A DNA stretch of 43,533 nucleotides from a virus. Below the pieces are notes generated by a model. That model worked only from the letters and a program-made list of their open reading frames with translations. It did no database searches and was not told where the DNA came from. The DNA lies in the IMG/VR virus record IMGVR_UViG_3300049893_000164, positions 1 to 43,533 of that record. The stretch is one strand, 5' to 3'. Shown piece after piece: positions 28,480 through 38,736 of the stretch; the stretch's first letter is position 1; the number at the start of each line of letters is the position of its first letter. Position numbers and translations under genes: made by a program.

Positions 28480-30731
28480 TGAAGGCGTCGGCGATCCAGG
28501 ACAGTTTCAACTCAGGGGAGTTTTCCCCGGTCACTGCTGCTCGTGTTCGGTTCGACAAGTACAAGAACGGTCTCGCAGTATGTGAGAACTTCATCCCAAT
28601 GGTACAGGGTGGTGTGACTCGGCGTACAGGGACGATGTTCGTGGCTGAGGTCAAGTCGAGTGCTGCCAAAACTCGTCTCGTTCCGTTCGAGTACAGTGTA
28701 ACTCAGTCGTATGTCTTGGAGTTCGGTAACAACTACATCCGAATCTTCAAGGATCGCGGTCAGGTAGTGCTGACGGCGACCAATATTACAGGGATCACCA
28801 AGGCTAACCCAGCGGTCGTGACCAGTAACGCTCACGGATACAGCAACGGAGACGAGGTGTTCATCTCTGGTGTCGCCGGGATGACCGAGGTGAATAGTCG
28901 GAACTTCAAGGTTGCTAACGTCGCTGCCAACACTTACGAGTTGCAGTCGATGTCAGGTACCAACATCAACAGCACCAACTACACAACCTACACGAGCGGT
29001 GGTACGGCCGAGAAGGTTTATACAGTCACGACGAGTTACACCACGGCTGACTTGTTTCAGTTGAAATTCACTCAAAGTGCCGATGTTCTTTACATCACTC
29101 ACCCGTCTTATGCTCCGAGAAAACTATCTCGGACGGGGCATACGTCATGGACACTCTCGACAATCAGCTTCCAAGATGGCCCTTACCTTCCGGTCAATAC
29201 ATCGGCGACCACTTTGACGCTTTCAGCGACATCTGGCAGCGTTACGGTGACGGCGAGTGCTTCTACATTTGCAAGTACGGACGTTGGACGTTTGATCCGC
29301 TTCAAGTCTGGTGGGACTACTTGGGGATGGTTGGAGATTACTGCATATACATCAGCGACCCAGGTTACGGCGACAGTGAATCGCAGTCCGAATGCGGCTA
29401 CCGCCTCAACTGACTGGCGACTTGGGGTGTGGTCTGTTACTACAGGCTACCCCGGATGTGTCATGTTCTATGAAGATCGTCTGTGTTTTGCCGGTGCAAC
29501 TGCGTATCCTCAGAGGATCGACGGATCGAACACAGGTGACTATGAGAACTTTGCTCCGAGTGACACTACTGGTACGATTGCTGACAACAACGCATTTGCT
29601 GTGACCCTCAACGCATCGGATGTCAATGTGATCCGATGGATGGTCGATGACGAGAAAGGTCTGCTTGTCGGGACAGTCGGTGGCGAATGGATCGTGCGTC
29701 CAAGCACTTTGCAGGAGGCTCTGTCGCCCACCAACGTAACGGCCAAGCGCAGTACCACCTATGGGACTGCGAACATCCAGGCAAAACGCACTGGTAAGGC
29801 GGCAATCTATGTCCAACGGGCCGGAAGAAAAGTCCGCGAACTCGCCTATGTGTTCGAGGTGGATGGTTTCAGAAGCCCGGATATGACCGTCATCTCGGAG
29901 CACATTACTGAGGGCGGTTTGGTCGAGTTCGATTACCAGCAGGAGCCCAGCTCAATTGTATGGTTTGTGCGATCCGATGGTGTGCTTGTTGGTATGACCT
30001 ACGAGCGAGATCAGGATGTGATCGGCTGGCATCGTCAAGTGTTTGGTGGTTCGTTCAGCACCGGTGACGCTGTGGTAGAGTCGGTGGCTGTTATCCCGAC
30101 ACCTGATGGTACGTCGGACGAGACATGGTTGATCATCAAGCGGACGATCAACGGTGAAACCAAGCGCTATGTCGAGTATATCACTCCGGCCTTCACCGGG
30201 GATGATACGACCACTGCTCACTTCGTCGATTGTGGGTTGGAGTATGATGGGTCTCCAGCAACGACGATCAGTGGTCTATGGCATCTGGAGGGGCAGACCG
30301 TACAGGTGCTCGCCGATGGTGCCACTCATCCAGATCGCACTGTCGCCAACGGTAGTGTTACTCTTGTCCGGTCGGCGTCACTGATCCATATTGGACTGCA
30401 ATACGAATCCAACCTGCAAACCCTACGGATTGAAGCAGGTTCTGCCGACGGTACGGCGCAAGGTAAGACCAAGCGAATCCACCGAGTAGCGATCAGGCTC
30501 TATGACACACTTGGGATGAAATTTGGGCCGGACGCCACCAATCTCGACACCCTCCCGTTCCGCACCTCGGCTGACTCTCTTGGCGATCCTCCTCCTATGT
30601 TCACGGGCGACAAAACGATGACATGGAATGGAGCCTATGATACATTGGGGCAAATTTACATTCGACAGGATCAACCACTTCCCTTCACTCTGTTGGGCAT
30701 CTTCCCACAGCTTCATACTCAAGATAGATGA
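28479..30731 (+). CDS. Tail tubular protein B-like nozzle protein (T7 gp12-like)
   Basis: 750 residues. The start MKASAIQDSFNSGEFSP and ENFIPMVQGGVTRRTGTMF are typical of podovirus tail tubular protein B homologues. Internal beta repeats include a Big/HYR-like segment (NPAVVTSNAHGYSNGDEVFISG), which is common in such proteins and may aid surface attachment. Forms the distal tail nozzle. It begins immediately after tail protein A (TGATG overlap). Confidence 0.88.
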   Translation: MKASAIQDSFNSGEFSPVTAARVRFDKYKNGLAVCENFIPMVQGGVTRRTGTMFVAEVKSSAAKTRLVPFEYSVTQSYVLEFGNNYIRIFKDRGQVVLTATNITGITKANPAVVTSNAHGYSNGDEVFISGVAGMTEVNSRNFKVANVAANTYELQSMSGTNINSTNYTTYTSGGTAEKVYTVTTSYTTADLFQLKFTQSADVLYITHPSYAPRKLSRTGHTSWTLSTISFQDGPYLPVNTSATTLTLSATSGSVTVTASASTFASTDVGRLIRFKSGGTTWGWLEITAYTSATQVTATVNRSPNAATASTDWRLGVWSVTTGYPGCVMFYEDRLCFAGATAYPQRIDGSNTGDYENFAPSDTTGTIADNNAFAVTLNASDVNVIRWMVDDEKGLLVGTVGGEWIVRPSTLQEALSPTNVTAKRSTTYGTANIQAKRTGKAAIYVQRAGRKVRELAYVFEVDGFRSPDMTVISEHITEGGLVEFDYQQEPSSIVWFVRSDGVLVGMTYERDQDVIGWHRQVFGGSFSTGDAVVESVAVIPTPDGTSDETWLIIKRTINGETKRYVEYITPAFTGDDTTTAHFVDCGLEYDGSPATTISGLWHLEGQTVQVLADGATHPDRTVANGSVTLVRSASLIHIGLQYESNLQTLRIEAGSADGTAQGKTKRIHRVAIRLYDTLGMKFGPDATNLDTLPFRTSADSLGDPPPMFTGDKTMTWNGAYDTLGQIYIRQDQPLPFTLLGIFPQLHTQDR

Positions 30732-31162
30732 TCATTGTGAGACCGTTCAAGAGCGAACATCTGATGACGATAAAGTTCCAACCGAGTCAAAAGCATCTGG
30801 AGAATTACGTCACGGAGGAGGTCGCCAAGTCTATAGAGACTGCCCCAGGGCAGGCTTATACGGTCTATGACGATGACGAGATTCTGGTAGTCGCTGGAGT
30901 CATTGATGTGGGTGAGGGGCGAGGGTACGCATGGTCTTACATTGCTGAGGCTGTTGGGAATCGGATGGTACAGGTGACGAGAGCAGTGAAGCGGTATCTG
31001 AGGATTGCGCCGTTTCGCAGGATTGAGATGTCGGTCGATTGTGATTTCTTGGAAGCGCACCGTTGGGCCAGGATGCTCGGGTTTTCGATGGAAGCAGAAC
31101 GGATGCGATCTTATGCTGCCGATGGGCGCGACTGTGCTCTCTACGCAATGGTAAAAGGGTAG
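30728..31162 (+). CDS. Acetyltransferase-like internal protein (T7 gp13-like, DUF2833)
   Basis: 144 residues, ATGA overlap with the nozzle gene. MIIVRPFKSEHLMTIKFQP and EILVVAGVIDVGEGRGYAW...HRWARMLGFSMEAERMR give a GNAT-like outline. In T7-like phages the gene at this position encodes internal virion protein A, needed for particle maturation. Catalytic activity is not shown. Confidence 0.75.
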   Translation: MIIVRPFKSEHLMTIKFQPSQKHLENYVTEEVAKSIETAPGQAYTVYDDDEILVVAGVIDVGEGRGYAWSYIAEAVGNRMVQVTRAVKRYLRIAPFRRIEMSVDCDFLEAHRWARMLGFSMEAERMRSYAADGRDCALYAMVKG

Positions 31163-31165
31163 ATC

Positions 31166-31663
31166 ATGGAAGCATTGATGGTTGCGGCAAATGTGTTTCA
31201 GGCCATAGGGGCGGTTCAGCAAGGACAGCGTGCGGCGGACGCTTCGCGCTACAACGCAGCATTGGCGCGTCAGAACGCTGACGCCAGTAGGGCGCAAGCT
31301 GCTGCCAACGCTGCCAAACAACAACGTGAGGCAGTGAAGAAGATTGGTCAGATGCGCGCCGGTTATGGGGCGTCGGGTGTGACCATTGAAGGATCAGCGA
31401 TGGATGTCATGGCTGAATCCGCTGCTACAGCAGAACTGGATCGACTCAATATCCTCTATGGTGGTGCCATCAAGGCTCATGGTCTTGAAGGGCAGGCACT
31501 ACTTGACGAGAGGCGTGCTGAGAACGCCATTGAGGAAAGTTACTACAAGGCCGGGACTTCGCTATTAATGGCGGGTGCTCACGGTTACAGAGGGATGGTG
31601 AATGACACCCAGGCTCCCGCCCCTGTTGATAATAGAGACAGAAAATTCGAGAGAATGGGATAG
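31166..31663 (+). CDS. Internal virion protein B-like (T7 gp14-like)
   Basis: 165 residues. The alpha-helical Ala/Gln-rich N-terminus (ANVFQAIGAVQQGQRAADASRYNAALARQ) and RAGYGASGVTIEGSAMDVMAESA are typical of podovirus core/ejection proteins of gp14 type. Probably ejected into the cell envelope at the start of infection. Confidence 0.75.
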   Translation: MEALMVAANVFQAIGAVQQGQRAADASRYNAALARQNADASRAQAAANAAKQQREAVKKIGQMRAGYGASGVTIEGSAMDVMAESAATAELDRLNILYGGAIKAHGLEGQALLDERRAENAIEESYYKAGTSLLMAGAHGYRGMVNDTQAPAPVDNRDRKFERMG

Positions 31664-31666
31664 ACC

Positions 31667-33925
31667 ATGCCGATCATTAAAGAATACATTCAGCAGTACA
31701 GTGTCGGTGGTGAGGTCGGTGGGCGTCGTGCTACTGCTGAGGACATGGGTGGCGGATTCGACTTCTCAGGTGCAGGTAAAGCACTTGGAGATGTAGCTGA
31801 ATTCATGCAAAAGCATCGCGAACAGCAAGAGGAGTCCGATGCTCAGATCAAGATCATGGAGTCGCGGAGTGTCCTGGATGAGCGGATTCGTCAGTTGCAG
31901 ACCAATGCGACCCCGGGTGTCCCGACTACTGAGTTGGTGCAAAAGGAGTTTGCTGAATATTACAAAGGTCTCCAGAGCAACTACAAGACTCCAGGTGCGC
32001 GGAAGTATGTGACGCTGCACGGTATGAGTATCACGCAGCAAGCCATGCAGGAGTCCATCCGGTTCGATGTGACCCTTGCCGCCAAGGATCGCAGCGAGAA
32101 GTACAGCAAGATCATCGAGTCGCAGGGGAACCGTGTCTTTGCTAACCCCGACTCCTATAAAGAGATCGTCGAAGGAAATAAGAGAGAAGTCGAACAAGGC
32201 GTTGGAATCTTCAAACCCATAGGCTACGAGTCGGCTATCGGTCGGCAGCAGTTCATGGAGGACATTGAGAAGAAGAACAAGCAGCTTGCAATCATGGCGG
32301 GGCAAGGTGCCATTGAGAGTAATGTTCTTCGGACTGACTTGTTATCCAAGATCAGAGGTGTGGATACAGCAGGTAAATCGCCCGAGGAGATAAAACAACT
32401 TCAAGTGCAATTGATTTCTGCTGCTGCGGAAGGGAGGGACATACCGTTCAACCTTGACCCGAAGAACGCTCCCGACTGGTGGAAAGACCTTGACGCTCCG
32501 CAGCGTGACAAATGGGTTAGGGAAGCCATACAACGACAGAAACAGGAAGAGTCTGTTACCAATGAGGTGTTGTCACGACGAGTCGATGACGCCATAGCGT
32601 TTGCCAAAGAGAAAGGGGCGATTCCTCGCGATGCGCCGAGAGCCGAGGAGATTGCTAATCCATTCCAGCGTGCCAACTATGTTGCCACGATGGATGCTGT
32701 CGCCAAGACTTCGTATCTCAAGAACGCTCCTATTGCCGACCAACAGGCGTACCTCAAGACTCTTGAACCTGTTGCCGGTGGTGAGCCGGGAATGTACGAG
32801 AAGCAGGTCGCGTTGCGTGACTATGCGGCGAAACAACTTGCGACGTGGAACAAACAACGCATGGACGACCCGATGGGTACGGCTCAAGCGTTCAAGTTTT
32901 CCACTACATCCTCAATTGTTCCGATTACGAACTTCGCTGATCCTGTTGAATTCACCAAGGGTGTGCAGGTGCGGGATGCTCAAGCCTCCGCAGTGTCGCA
33001 GTCTTATGGGACATCGTACAAACCACTGACAAACGGCGAGGCGGCTCAGGCGAGTGCTGAGATCAATCGCATGGATCGTACTTCACTGTCCAACTGGCTG
33101 ACTGCGACTCGTCGAGCATTACCCCAAGAGAAGTACATGGCGATGATGCAGCAGATTGCTCCGAATGACGGGGCGTTGTTGGCGGCATCCTCGATCAGTT
33201 ACAGTCCGTTCGGTGGCGACAAGGCTCGTCCGACCTCTGACAATATCCTCCGAGGTCGTGAGATCATCAACGCGAACCTCAGAGGTGAAGGGCAGCAGCA
33301 GGAGAAAGGTACTGTCCGAGGGTTGATCCCCAACAACGAGGAATTTGCCCGAGAGTTCTCAGCCTATATCCGCGACAAAGGCATCATTGGTGAGATACCT
33401 CAGAGTGCGATCAACCGATACATTGAGGCGAGTGCTGCTCATTATGTTGGTGTTGGTAAGGCTAACCCTGCTGCGAATCTTGAGTTCAGTGGTGATCTAA
33501 AAACCGAAAATAAGAAGGCGTTTCATGCTTCAATTGAGGCAGTGATGGGAACTCCCACCAAGATCGGGTCAAACGCTGTCATTCGACCATTTGGGATGGA
33601 CGAGGATCAGTTCCTCACTCGGACTCAGAGCATTGTGGCAGAGAAAACCAAGGCGTTCCAGTTCGATGAGAAGTCGAAACCGACTCAACTCCAGTGGGGG
33701 GAATACTCCCTGAGCATGGTGGATGGCGGGCGATACCAACTTGTTGTCGGCGGTCGGCCGAGGAACATCTTCGTGGATCAGAAGGAACTTGCGACTCCTC
33801 TCACCTCAGAATTGAGGACTTCGCCGCCAGATAGTCCTCGTCCGTCGTCCGCAAATGAGTTTGGAAACTTGGGGCTTGGTCGAACTGGGTACGAGGATTT
33901 CTCTAAAGGGTTCTTGAAACGATGA
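31667..33925 (+). CDS. Internal virion protein (T7 gp15-like position), 752 aa
   Basis: A long soluble helical protein lying between the gp14-like and the next internal protein. The N-terminal GGEVGGRRATAEDMGGGFDFSGAGKALGDVA is followed by repeated Gln/Lys-rich helices. Family membership cannot be read with certainty, but size and place match the ejection-machinery proteins that bridge the periplasm. Confidence 0.7.
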   Translation: MPIIKEYIQQYSVGGEVGGRRATAEDMGGGFDFSGAGKALGDVAEFMQKHREQQEESDAQIKIMESRSVLDERIRQLQTNATPGVPTTELVQKEFAEYYKGLQSNYKTPGARKYVTLHGMSITQQAMQESIRFDVTLAAKDRSEKYSKIIESQGNRVFANPDSYKEIVEGNKREVEQGVGIFKPIGYESAIGRQQFMEDIEKKNKQLAIMAGQGAIESNVLRTDLLSKIRGVDTAGKSPEEIKQLQVQLISAAAEGRDIPFNLDPKNAPDWWKDLDAPQRDKWVREAIQRQKQEESVTNEVLSRRVDDAIAFAKEKGAIPRDAPRAEEIANPFQRANYVATMDAVAKTSYLKNAPIADQQAYLKTLEPVAGGEPGMYEKQVALRDYAAKQLATWNKQRMDDPMGTAQAFKFSTTSSIVPITNFADPVEFTKGVQVRDAQASAVSQSYGTSYKPLTNGEAAQASAEINRMDRTSLSNWLTATRRALPQEKYMAMMQQIAPNDGALLAASSISYSPFGGDKARPTSDNILRGREIINANLRGEGQQQEKGTVRGLIPNNEEFAREFSAYIRDKGIIGEIPQSAINRYIEASAAHYVGVGKANPAANLEFSGDLKTENKKAFHASIEAVMGTPTKIGSNAVIRPFGMDEDQFLTRTQSIVAEKTKAFQFDEKSKPTQLQWGEYSLSMVDGGRYQLVVGGRPRNIFVDQKELATPLTSELRTSPPDSPRPSSANEFGNLGLGRTGYEDFSKGFLKR

Positions 33926-35238
33926 TCGACTTAATCACCAAGTCTGAAGTCGCACATCTCCAGCCGAGGACAGCGCCAGAGGAAGTCGGGATGTTCAAGG
34001 GTTTCGGTACTGCACTGGTGCAGGGGCCGGAGCATGGTATCGACGTAGCTCGTGCGTCACTAATCGAGGCTCTCGGGCCTCCGGTACAGGGGATGCTCGG
34101 CGCGGTCGGTATCGATGTCAAGGAGGTCATTGAGGACAACCGACAGATCGCTCGTCAATTTGTCCGTGACTCGCGCCCTGATCCATACCGCACAGGAGCC
34201 GCGTCGAACGTCGTCCATAGTCTCGGTGCGATCATCGCCGAGGCAGGGGTTGCAGCAGCCACAGGAGGCACTGTAGGGGCCGCTGTAGCTTTGGGTGGTA
34301 TGACTGCCTATGACAAGTATCAAGAGATGATTGACCAGGGTATAGACCCTGCTACTGCCACAATGGGTGCAGGAGTATCTGGTGTCACGATGGGAGTGGG
34401 TGCAGGACTCCCCGCGTTCATAGGCACCAAACTCGCTACTCAGATCGCCAGTGGTGTCGGTATCAACATGGGTCTCGGGATGGTGGAGCGCGGTGCTACC
34501 AGCAAAGCACTGGCTGACGCAGGGTATGAGGCGCAAGCTGCTAATCATCGAGTCTTTGACGGTGAGGCAATGGTCACTGAGGCGATCCTCGGTGCAGTGT
34601 TCCCTATCGGAGCAAGAGCCTTGTTCGGTAAGAAGCCGACTCAGACTGAGATCGACACGGCTCTTGAGTTGGAGAAGAAGAAGGCGATTGAGACTCGCGA
34701 CCCTGGTCTCCCTAAAGATGAGGCGCGCCTGACTGAGTTCGAGGAGGGGCAGATAGACGTTTCCATGCAACTCATGGAGGGTAAATCTGCTGCTGAGATC
34801 GTGACTCCGAAGGTGATTGACGATGTGCCGAACCCTGAGTTTGGTGCTGCTGTTCGCGCCACAGATGAAGCGATTGACGAGGTGGTGCTACAAGAGACAG
34901 GCAAGACCATCGAGCAACATCGGGTAGAACTGGAAGAAGTGAAGGCGACTCAGCAGGAGGTGAATGCTGAGATTCAGAAGCGTCTTGAAGAAGAACCTCC
35001 GAAGGAAGGTGAAGTACCGAAACCTCCTCCCGAAGAAGTCACTCCTGAGTCCATCGCCCGATCAGAGGCAATGCGAGTTATCGAGACCAATCCTGACATC
35101 AAAGTGGCTGCGGAGGACGGTACGATTGTCTCTGCCAAAGAGATGCTAGATCGTGCTGACTTGGAGGTGAAGCGCATCAACGAGGATGCTAAACTCCACG
35201 AGGTCGCCATTGCTTGCGCCATAAGTCTAGGAAGCTGA
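33922..35238 (+). CDS. Internal virion protein with Gly-rich hydrophobic region, 438 aa
   Basis: A hydrophobic Gly/Ala segment at about residues 100-200 (AGVAAATGGTVGAAVALGG, GAGVSGVTMGVGAGLPAF) suggests membrane insertion; the second half is an acidic coiled coil ending with a Pro-rich stretch. The start overlaps the preceding stop (ATGA). Probably part of the ejected channel, inferred from location. Confidence 0.7.
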   Translation: MIDLITKSEVAHLQPRTAPEEVGMFKGFGTALVQGPEHGIDVARASLIEALGPPVQGMLGAVGIDVKEVIEDNRQIARQFVRDSRPDPYRTGAASNVVHSLGAIIAEAGVAAATGGTVGAAVALGGMTAYDKYQEMIDQGIDPATATMGAGVSGVTMGVGAGLPAFIGTKLATQIASGVGINMGLGMVERGATSKALADAGYEAQAANHRVFDGEAMVTEAILGAVFPIGARALFGKKPTQTEIDTALELEKKKAIETRDPGLPKDEARLTEFEEGQIDVSMQLMEGKSAAEIVTPKVIDDVPNPEFGAAVRATDEAIDEVVLQETGKTIEQHRVELEEVKATQQEVNAEIQKRLEEEPPKEGEVPKPPPEEVTPESIARSEAMRVIETNPDIKVAAEDGTIVSAKEMLDRADLEVKRINEDAKLHEVAIACAISLGS

Positions 35239-35239
35239 T

Positions 35240-37723
35240 ATGAATCCACGCTGCGAAGCTGCCGTTACTGACGCTGCTGCCAAACTCGGTAGGGCGATCA
35301 CTCAAGGTGAGATGCGAGGGATCGAGCAAAAAGTTCGCGACACCATGAAGCAACTGGCGATCAAGGATCGTGCGGCCTTTGCATCCATGACTCCGGCGCA
35401 ACGCCTTGAGGAGACTGGCAAGCTGCTCGCTGAACAACTCAAGCACGACGCGATCAAGAAGGCGCAGAGAGCGGAGTTGCAGATTCTCGCAGAGCACAAG
35501 GCGAATCTTACTCTCGATGTCATGGTCGGAAAAGGTCATTCGGCCTTCGGCTCCATCATTCGGATGTTCGCATTCAACGCCGATAACCGTGGGAATATCC
35601 AGAGTCTTGAGAAGCGTGCTCAGACCATTGCTATGGGGTACAGTGAGCAACTGAGGAGTCTGTTTGACCTCGGGCGCGAGGGTACTCTTGGTGGGTTATT
35701 CACTAATCGAGAAGGCATTGATGCAGTAGTACGGGAGTCCTTGGGTGAGAACACAGGAAACGCGAAAGCTAGGCAAGCAGCGCAGGCGATCAAGACTGTC
35801 ACTGACTCTATTCTCGATCAAGTCAATGCTCTTGGTGGTGACATCGGGAAACTGAAAGGATGGCTCCCTCAGAAGATGGACATGTTCAGAGTGTGGGGGC
35901 CGACGTTCGTCATGGAAGGCGGGATACCGAAGCGGCTTGATTATTTCCAACGTAGAGACAGGTGGGTCAATGATGCAATGCAGCACATTGATCGCTCGAA
36001 ATACCCAGACCTAGACGGAAACCTGCTCGATGATGTGAAGATGCGAGAATTCTTAAATGAGTCTTATCAGACTCTCGTATCCGATGGTGCGTCCAAGAAT
36101 GCCTCAATGAAAGAGTTTGCCTCTACTATCGCCAATCGGAACAGGAATCACCGTGTCCTGCATTGGAAGAATGCAGACTCCTACTTGGCGATGATGGACA
36201 AGTATGGTGCTGGATCACTGCTCGACCAGATCAACAGTCATATCTCCAGCATGTCACGCGACATGGTGTTGATGGAGACCTTCGGGCCGAACTCTCTGCA
36301 CACTCTATCGAAGATGATGGACAGGGCTGTCAAGATTGACAGTGCTAGTGGGAAGTATGGTCTAGGAGAAGAACAAGCGAAGGCACAAACAATCGTCCGA
36401 TACTTCACAGGCAACTCCTCCAATGAGGAGAGCATGGCAATGAGGAAGTTCTTTCGCACACTCCACAATGTCAATATCTCCACGCTTCTCGGCTCCATCC
36501 TGTCCTCACAGTTGGCTGATAACGGTACTGCGATTGCCACGGCACGAGTACTGAACCTGTCAGTCAAGCAGTGGGGGCTGCACAAGATGGGGTTCTACGG
36601 TAGCAGGGAGATGAAGGGCTTTGCTCAGAGTTCAGGAGTGGCCTTCGACATGGCACTTGAGAGAACCCTTGAGTGGGCTGATGACATGAACAGTAACGGC
36701 TTCTGGGGAAAGATGGCGGCAACGACCATGAAACTCAGTGGGTCGAGTTTCTTTACTCAGATGCACCGTACCGCCTTCGCCACCTTCGTCTTGGATCAGA
36801 TTGGACAAAAGACTCGTCAGTTCGACTGGAACACTTTGTCTGCTGAAGATCGCGCCTTGCTCGAAGGTAAAGGATTCACTGAGACCGATTGGAAAATCCT
36901 GAAACTGGCAGAGGTGGATACCTCCTACGGAGGTACAGGTCTTGGTTCTGTCCAGGTGGGTGCTGTCGATCTCAGGGAAGTAAAGAATCTCCTTGGAACC
37001 AATAGCACCCAGAAAGCCGAAGCAGCACGACGCGAGGCATCTCTCAAGCTGACAGGTATGGCAATTGAAGAATCTGAGATGGCGGTACTCCAGCCGGGGA
37101 TGTTGGCAAAGGTGGAGATGGATCGCTTTCTCGGTGGGTCGAGTATCGGTAAGGCACTGCTCCAGTTCAAGTCGTTCCCGTGGGCCTATCTGCGCCAACA
37201 CATGATGCAGCGTGCGTCCATGAACGACGGACTTGCCAACAAGTTCCTCTATAACGCTCAACTCATTGGCATGACCAGTGTGCTCGGTGGTCTCGGGTTG
37301 TGGATGAACGACATCGCACAGGGTCGTGAACCGAGTGAGATCAACGCCAAGTTCGGACTCAAGGCCATGATTAAGGGTGGCGGGTTGTCTTTTGCGGGTG
37401 ACATCCTGGCGACGGACTGGGAGGGGCGCGACCCTCTCGAAAGTATCACAGGGCCGACCCTTGGTAAGATGGTGACGTTGGGTAAGATGGGACAGGAGGT
37501 TGTTCAAGCAGGCTTAGGACAGGATGACACCAAGGTTGCCAAGCGTTTCCTTGATACTGCCAAGGCTTTCACTCCGATGCAGAATCTTCTCTGGACGCGA
37601 GGTGTGCTGCATAACGTGATCCTCGATGACCTCAACGAGTACGCAAGTCCAGGGTACAAGGCTCGGATGCGGAACCTCGCAGAGAAGAACTATAAATCAA
37701 ACTACTGGTTGGGGTATCAATGA
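35240..37723 (+). CDS. Large internal virion protein, 827 aa
   Basis: Last and largest of the internal-protein genes, in the place of T7 gp16. The sequence is helical throughout. A long C-terminal region contains LQFKSFPWAYLRQHMMQRASM and a hydrophobic stretch (LIGMTSVLGGLGLWMNDIAQG) that could cross or touch a membrane. I do not see the N-terminal lytic transglycosylase motif of T7 gp16. Confidence 0.75.
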   Translation: MNPRCEAAVTDAAAKLGRAITQGEMRGIEQKVRDTMKQLAIKDRAAFASMTPAQRLEETGKLLAEQLKHDAIKKAQRAELQILAEHKANLTLDVMVGKGHSAFGSIIRMFAFNADNRGNIQSLEKRAQTIAMGYSEQLRSLFDLGREGTLGGLFTNREGIDAVVRESLGENTGNAKARQAAQAIKTVTDSILDQVNALGGDIGKLKGWLPQKMDMFRVWGPTFVMEGGIPKRLDYFQRRDRWVNDAMQHIDRSKYPDLDGNLLDDVKMREFLNESYQTLVSDGASKNASMKEFASTIANRNRNHRVLHWKNADSYLAMMDKYGAGSLLDQINSHISSMSRDMVLMETFGPNSLHTLSKMMDRAVKIDSASGKYGLGEEQAKAQTIVRYFTGNSSNEESMAMRKFFRTLHNVNISTLLGSILSSQLADNGTAIATARVLNLSVKQWGLHKMGFYGSREMKGFAQSSGVAFDMALERTLEWADDMNSNGFWGKMAATTMKLSGSSFFTQMHRTAFATFVLDQIGQKTRQFDWNTLSAEDRALLEGKGFTETDWKILKLAEVDTSYGGTGLGSVQVGAVDLREVKNLLGTNSTQKAEAARREASLKLTGMAIEESEMAVLQPGMLAKVEMDRFLGGSSIGKALLQFKSFPWAYLRQHMMQRASMNDGLANKFLYNAQLIGMTSVLGGLGLWMNDIAQGREPSEINAKFGLKAMIKGGGLSFAGDILATDWEGRDPLESITGPTLGKMVTLGKMGQEVVQAGLGQDDTKVAKRFLDTAKAFTPMQNLLWTRGVLHNVILDDLNEYASPGYKARMRNLAEKNYKSNYWLGYQ

Positions 37724-37773
37724 TTCCCAAGCCGTTCTCTTTTTGGTAATATGGTAGGACAGGAGGTAGCACC

Positions 37774-38736
37774 GTGACCATTAGTTCAACAACCAACCGA
37801 GTGGCATATACGGGCAATGGTGCGACTACCGCCTTTGCGTTCGGTTACAAGTTTCTCACCAACGCAGACCTGAAAGTATATCAGGCTGGAACTCTCAAGA
37901 CAATCACTACTCATTACACCGTGTCAGGTGCGGGTAATGATGCGGGGGGTACAGTAACCTTTCTCACGGCTCCGACGAACGGACAGTCTGTTGTCATCAT
38001 CCGAGACCCTGCGCTGACGCAAGGTACGGACTTGGTGGAGAACGACCCACTACCGGCTGAGACTCTTGAGGACGCACTGGACAAACTGACCATCATTGCT
38101 CAACGCCTTGATGATCGCCTAGATCGTGCGGTGATCCTGAGTGACACGGAGACTGCTGCGATCACCTTGACGCTGCCGTCACCTGTGGCGGGTTATTCAC
38201 TGGTATGGAATGCTACAGCAGACGGCCTGGATAACTCAGCCAGTGACACTGTTGCAGATGCAGCCGCAGCGGCGGCAAGTGCTGCTGCCGCTGCGGCAAG
38301 TGCTGCTGCCGCTGCGGCAAGTGCTGCTGCTGCGCTGAGTTCGGAGGTGAATGCTCAGACTGCTGAGACAAATGCTGAAACTGCCGAGACGAATGCGGAA
38401 CTTGCCGAGGCCAACGCAGTGACAGCGAGACTGGCGGCAGAGGTGGCACAGGCAGCGGCAGAACTTGCGAAAACTGCTGCTGAAACTGCCGAGACGAACG
38501 CTGAGACTGCTGAGACGAACGCTGAAACTGCTGAGACTAATGCGGCAGCGAGTGCAACGCTTGCTCAGAATTGGGCGGTATCGACCAATATCGTTGCCGC
38601 CACGGATTACTCGGCTAAGCAGTATGCAATTGACGCGGCGGCGTCTGCTGTTACAGCCGCAGGATTTACAAATGGCGATTACGGTCTGGTGACTGACGCC
38701 GTGGGAACAACCTCTGACTATGGGACAGTGCCATGA
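37774..38736 (+). CDS. Tail fibre with T7 gp17-like N-terminus, 320 aa
   Basis: GTG start with GGAGGT. The first 150 residues (NRVAYTGNGATTAFAFGYKF...QSVVIIRDPALTQGTDL...EDALDKLTIIAQRLDDRLDRAV) match the N-terminal domain that anchors T7-type fibres to the tail. Then a low-complexity Ala-rich coiled coil and seven-residue repeats of type AETAETN. No receptor-binding tip of its own; the next gene may supply it. Confidence 0.85.
   Translation: MTISSTTNRVAYTGNGATTAFAFGYKFLTNADLKVYQAGTLKTITTHYTVSGAGNDAGGTVTFLTAPTNGQSVVIIRDPALTQGTDLVENDPLPAETLEDALDKLTIIAQRLDDRLDRAVILSDTETAAITLTLPSPVAGYSLVWNATADGLDNSASDTVADAAAAAASAAAAAASAAAAAASAAAALSSEVNAQTAETNAETAETNAELAEANAVTARLAAEVAQAAAELAKTAAETAETNAETAETNAETAETNAAASATLAQNWAVSTNIVAATDYSAKQYAIDAAASAVTAAGFTNGDYGLVTDAVGTTSDYGTVP
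38272..38334. repeat. 21-base tandem repeat, three copies
   Basis: Units beginning GCGGCAAGTGCTGCTG start at 38272, 38293 and 38314, encoding AASAAAA. Such in-frame repeats lengthen the fibre shaft and can change copy number by slippage. Confidence 0.85.
38479..38541. repeat. 21-base tandem repeat encoding AETAETN, three copies
   Basis: Three adjacent 21-base units encode the heptad AETAETN within the coiled-coil shaft of the tail fibre. Further, more divergent copies lie upstream near 38360. Confidence 0.8.
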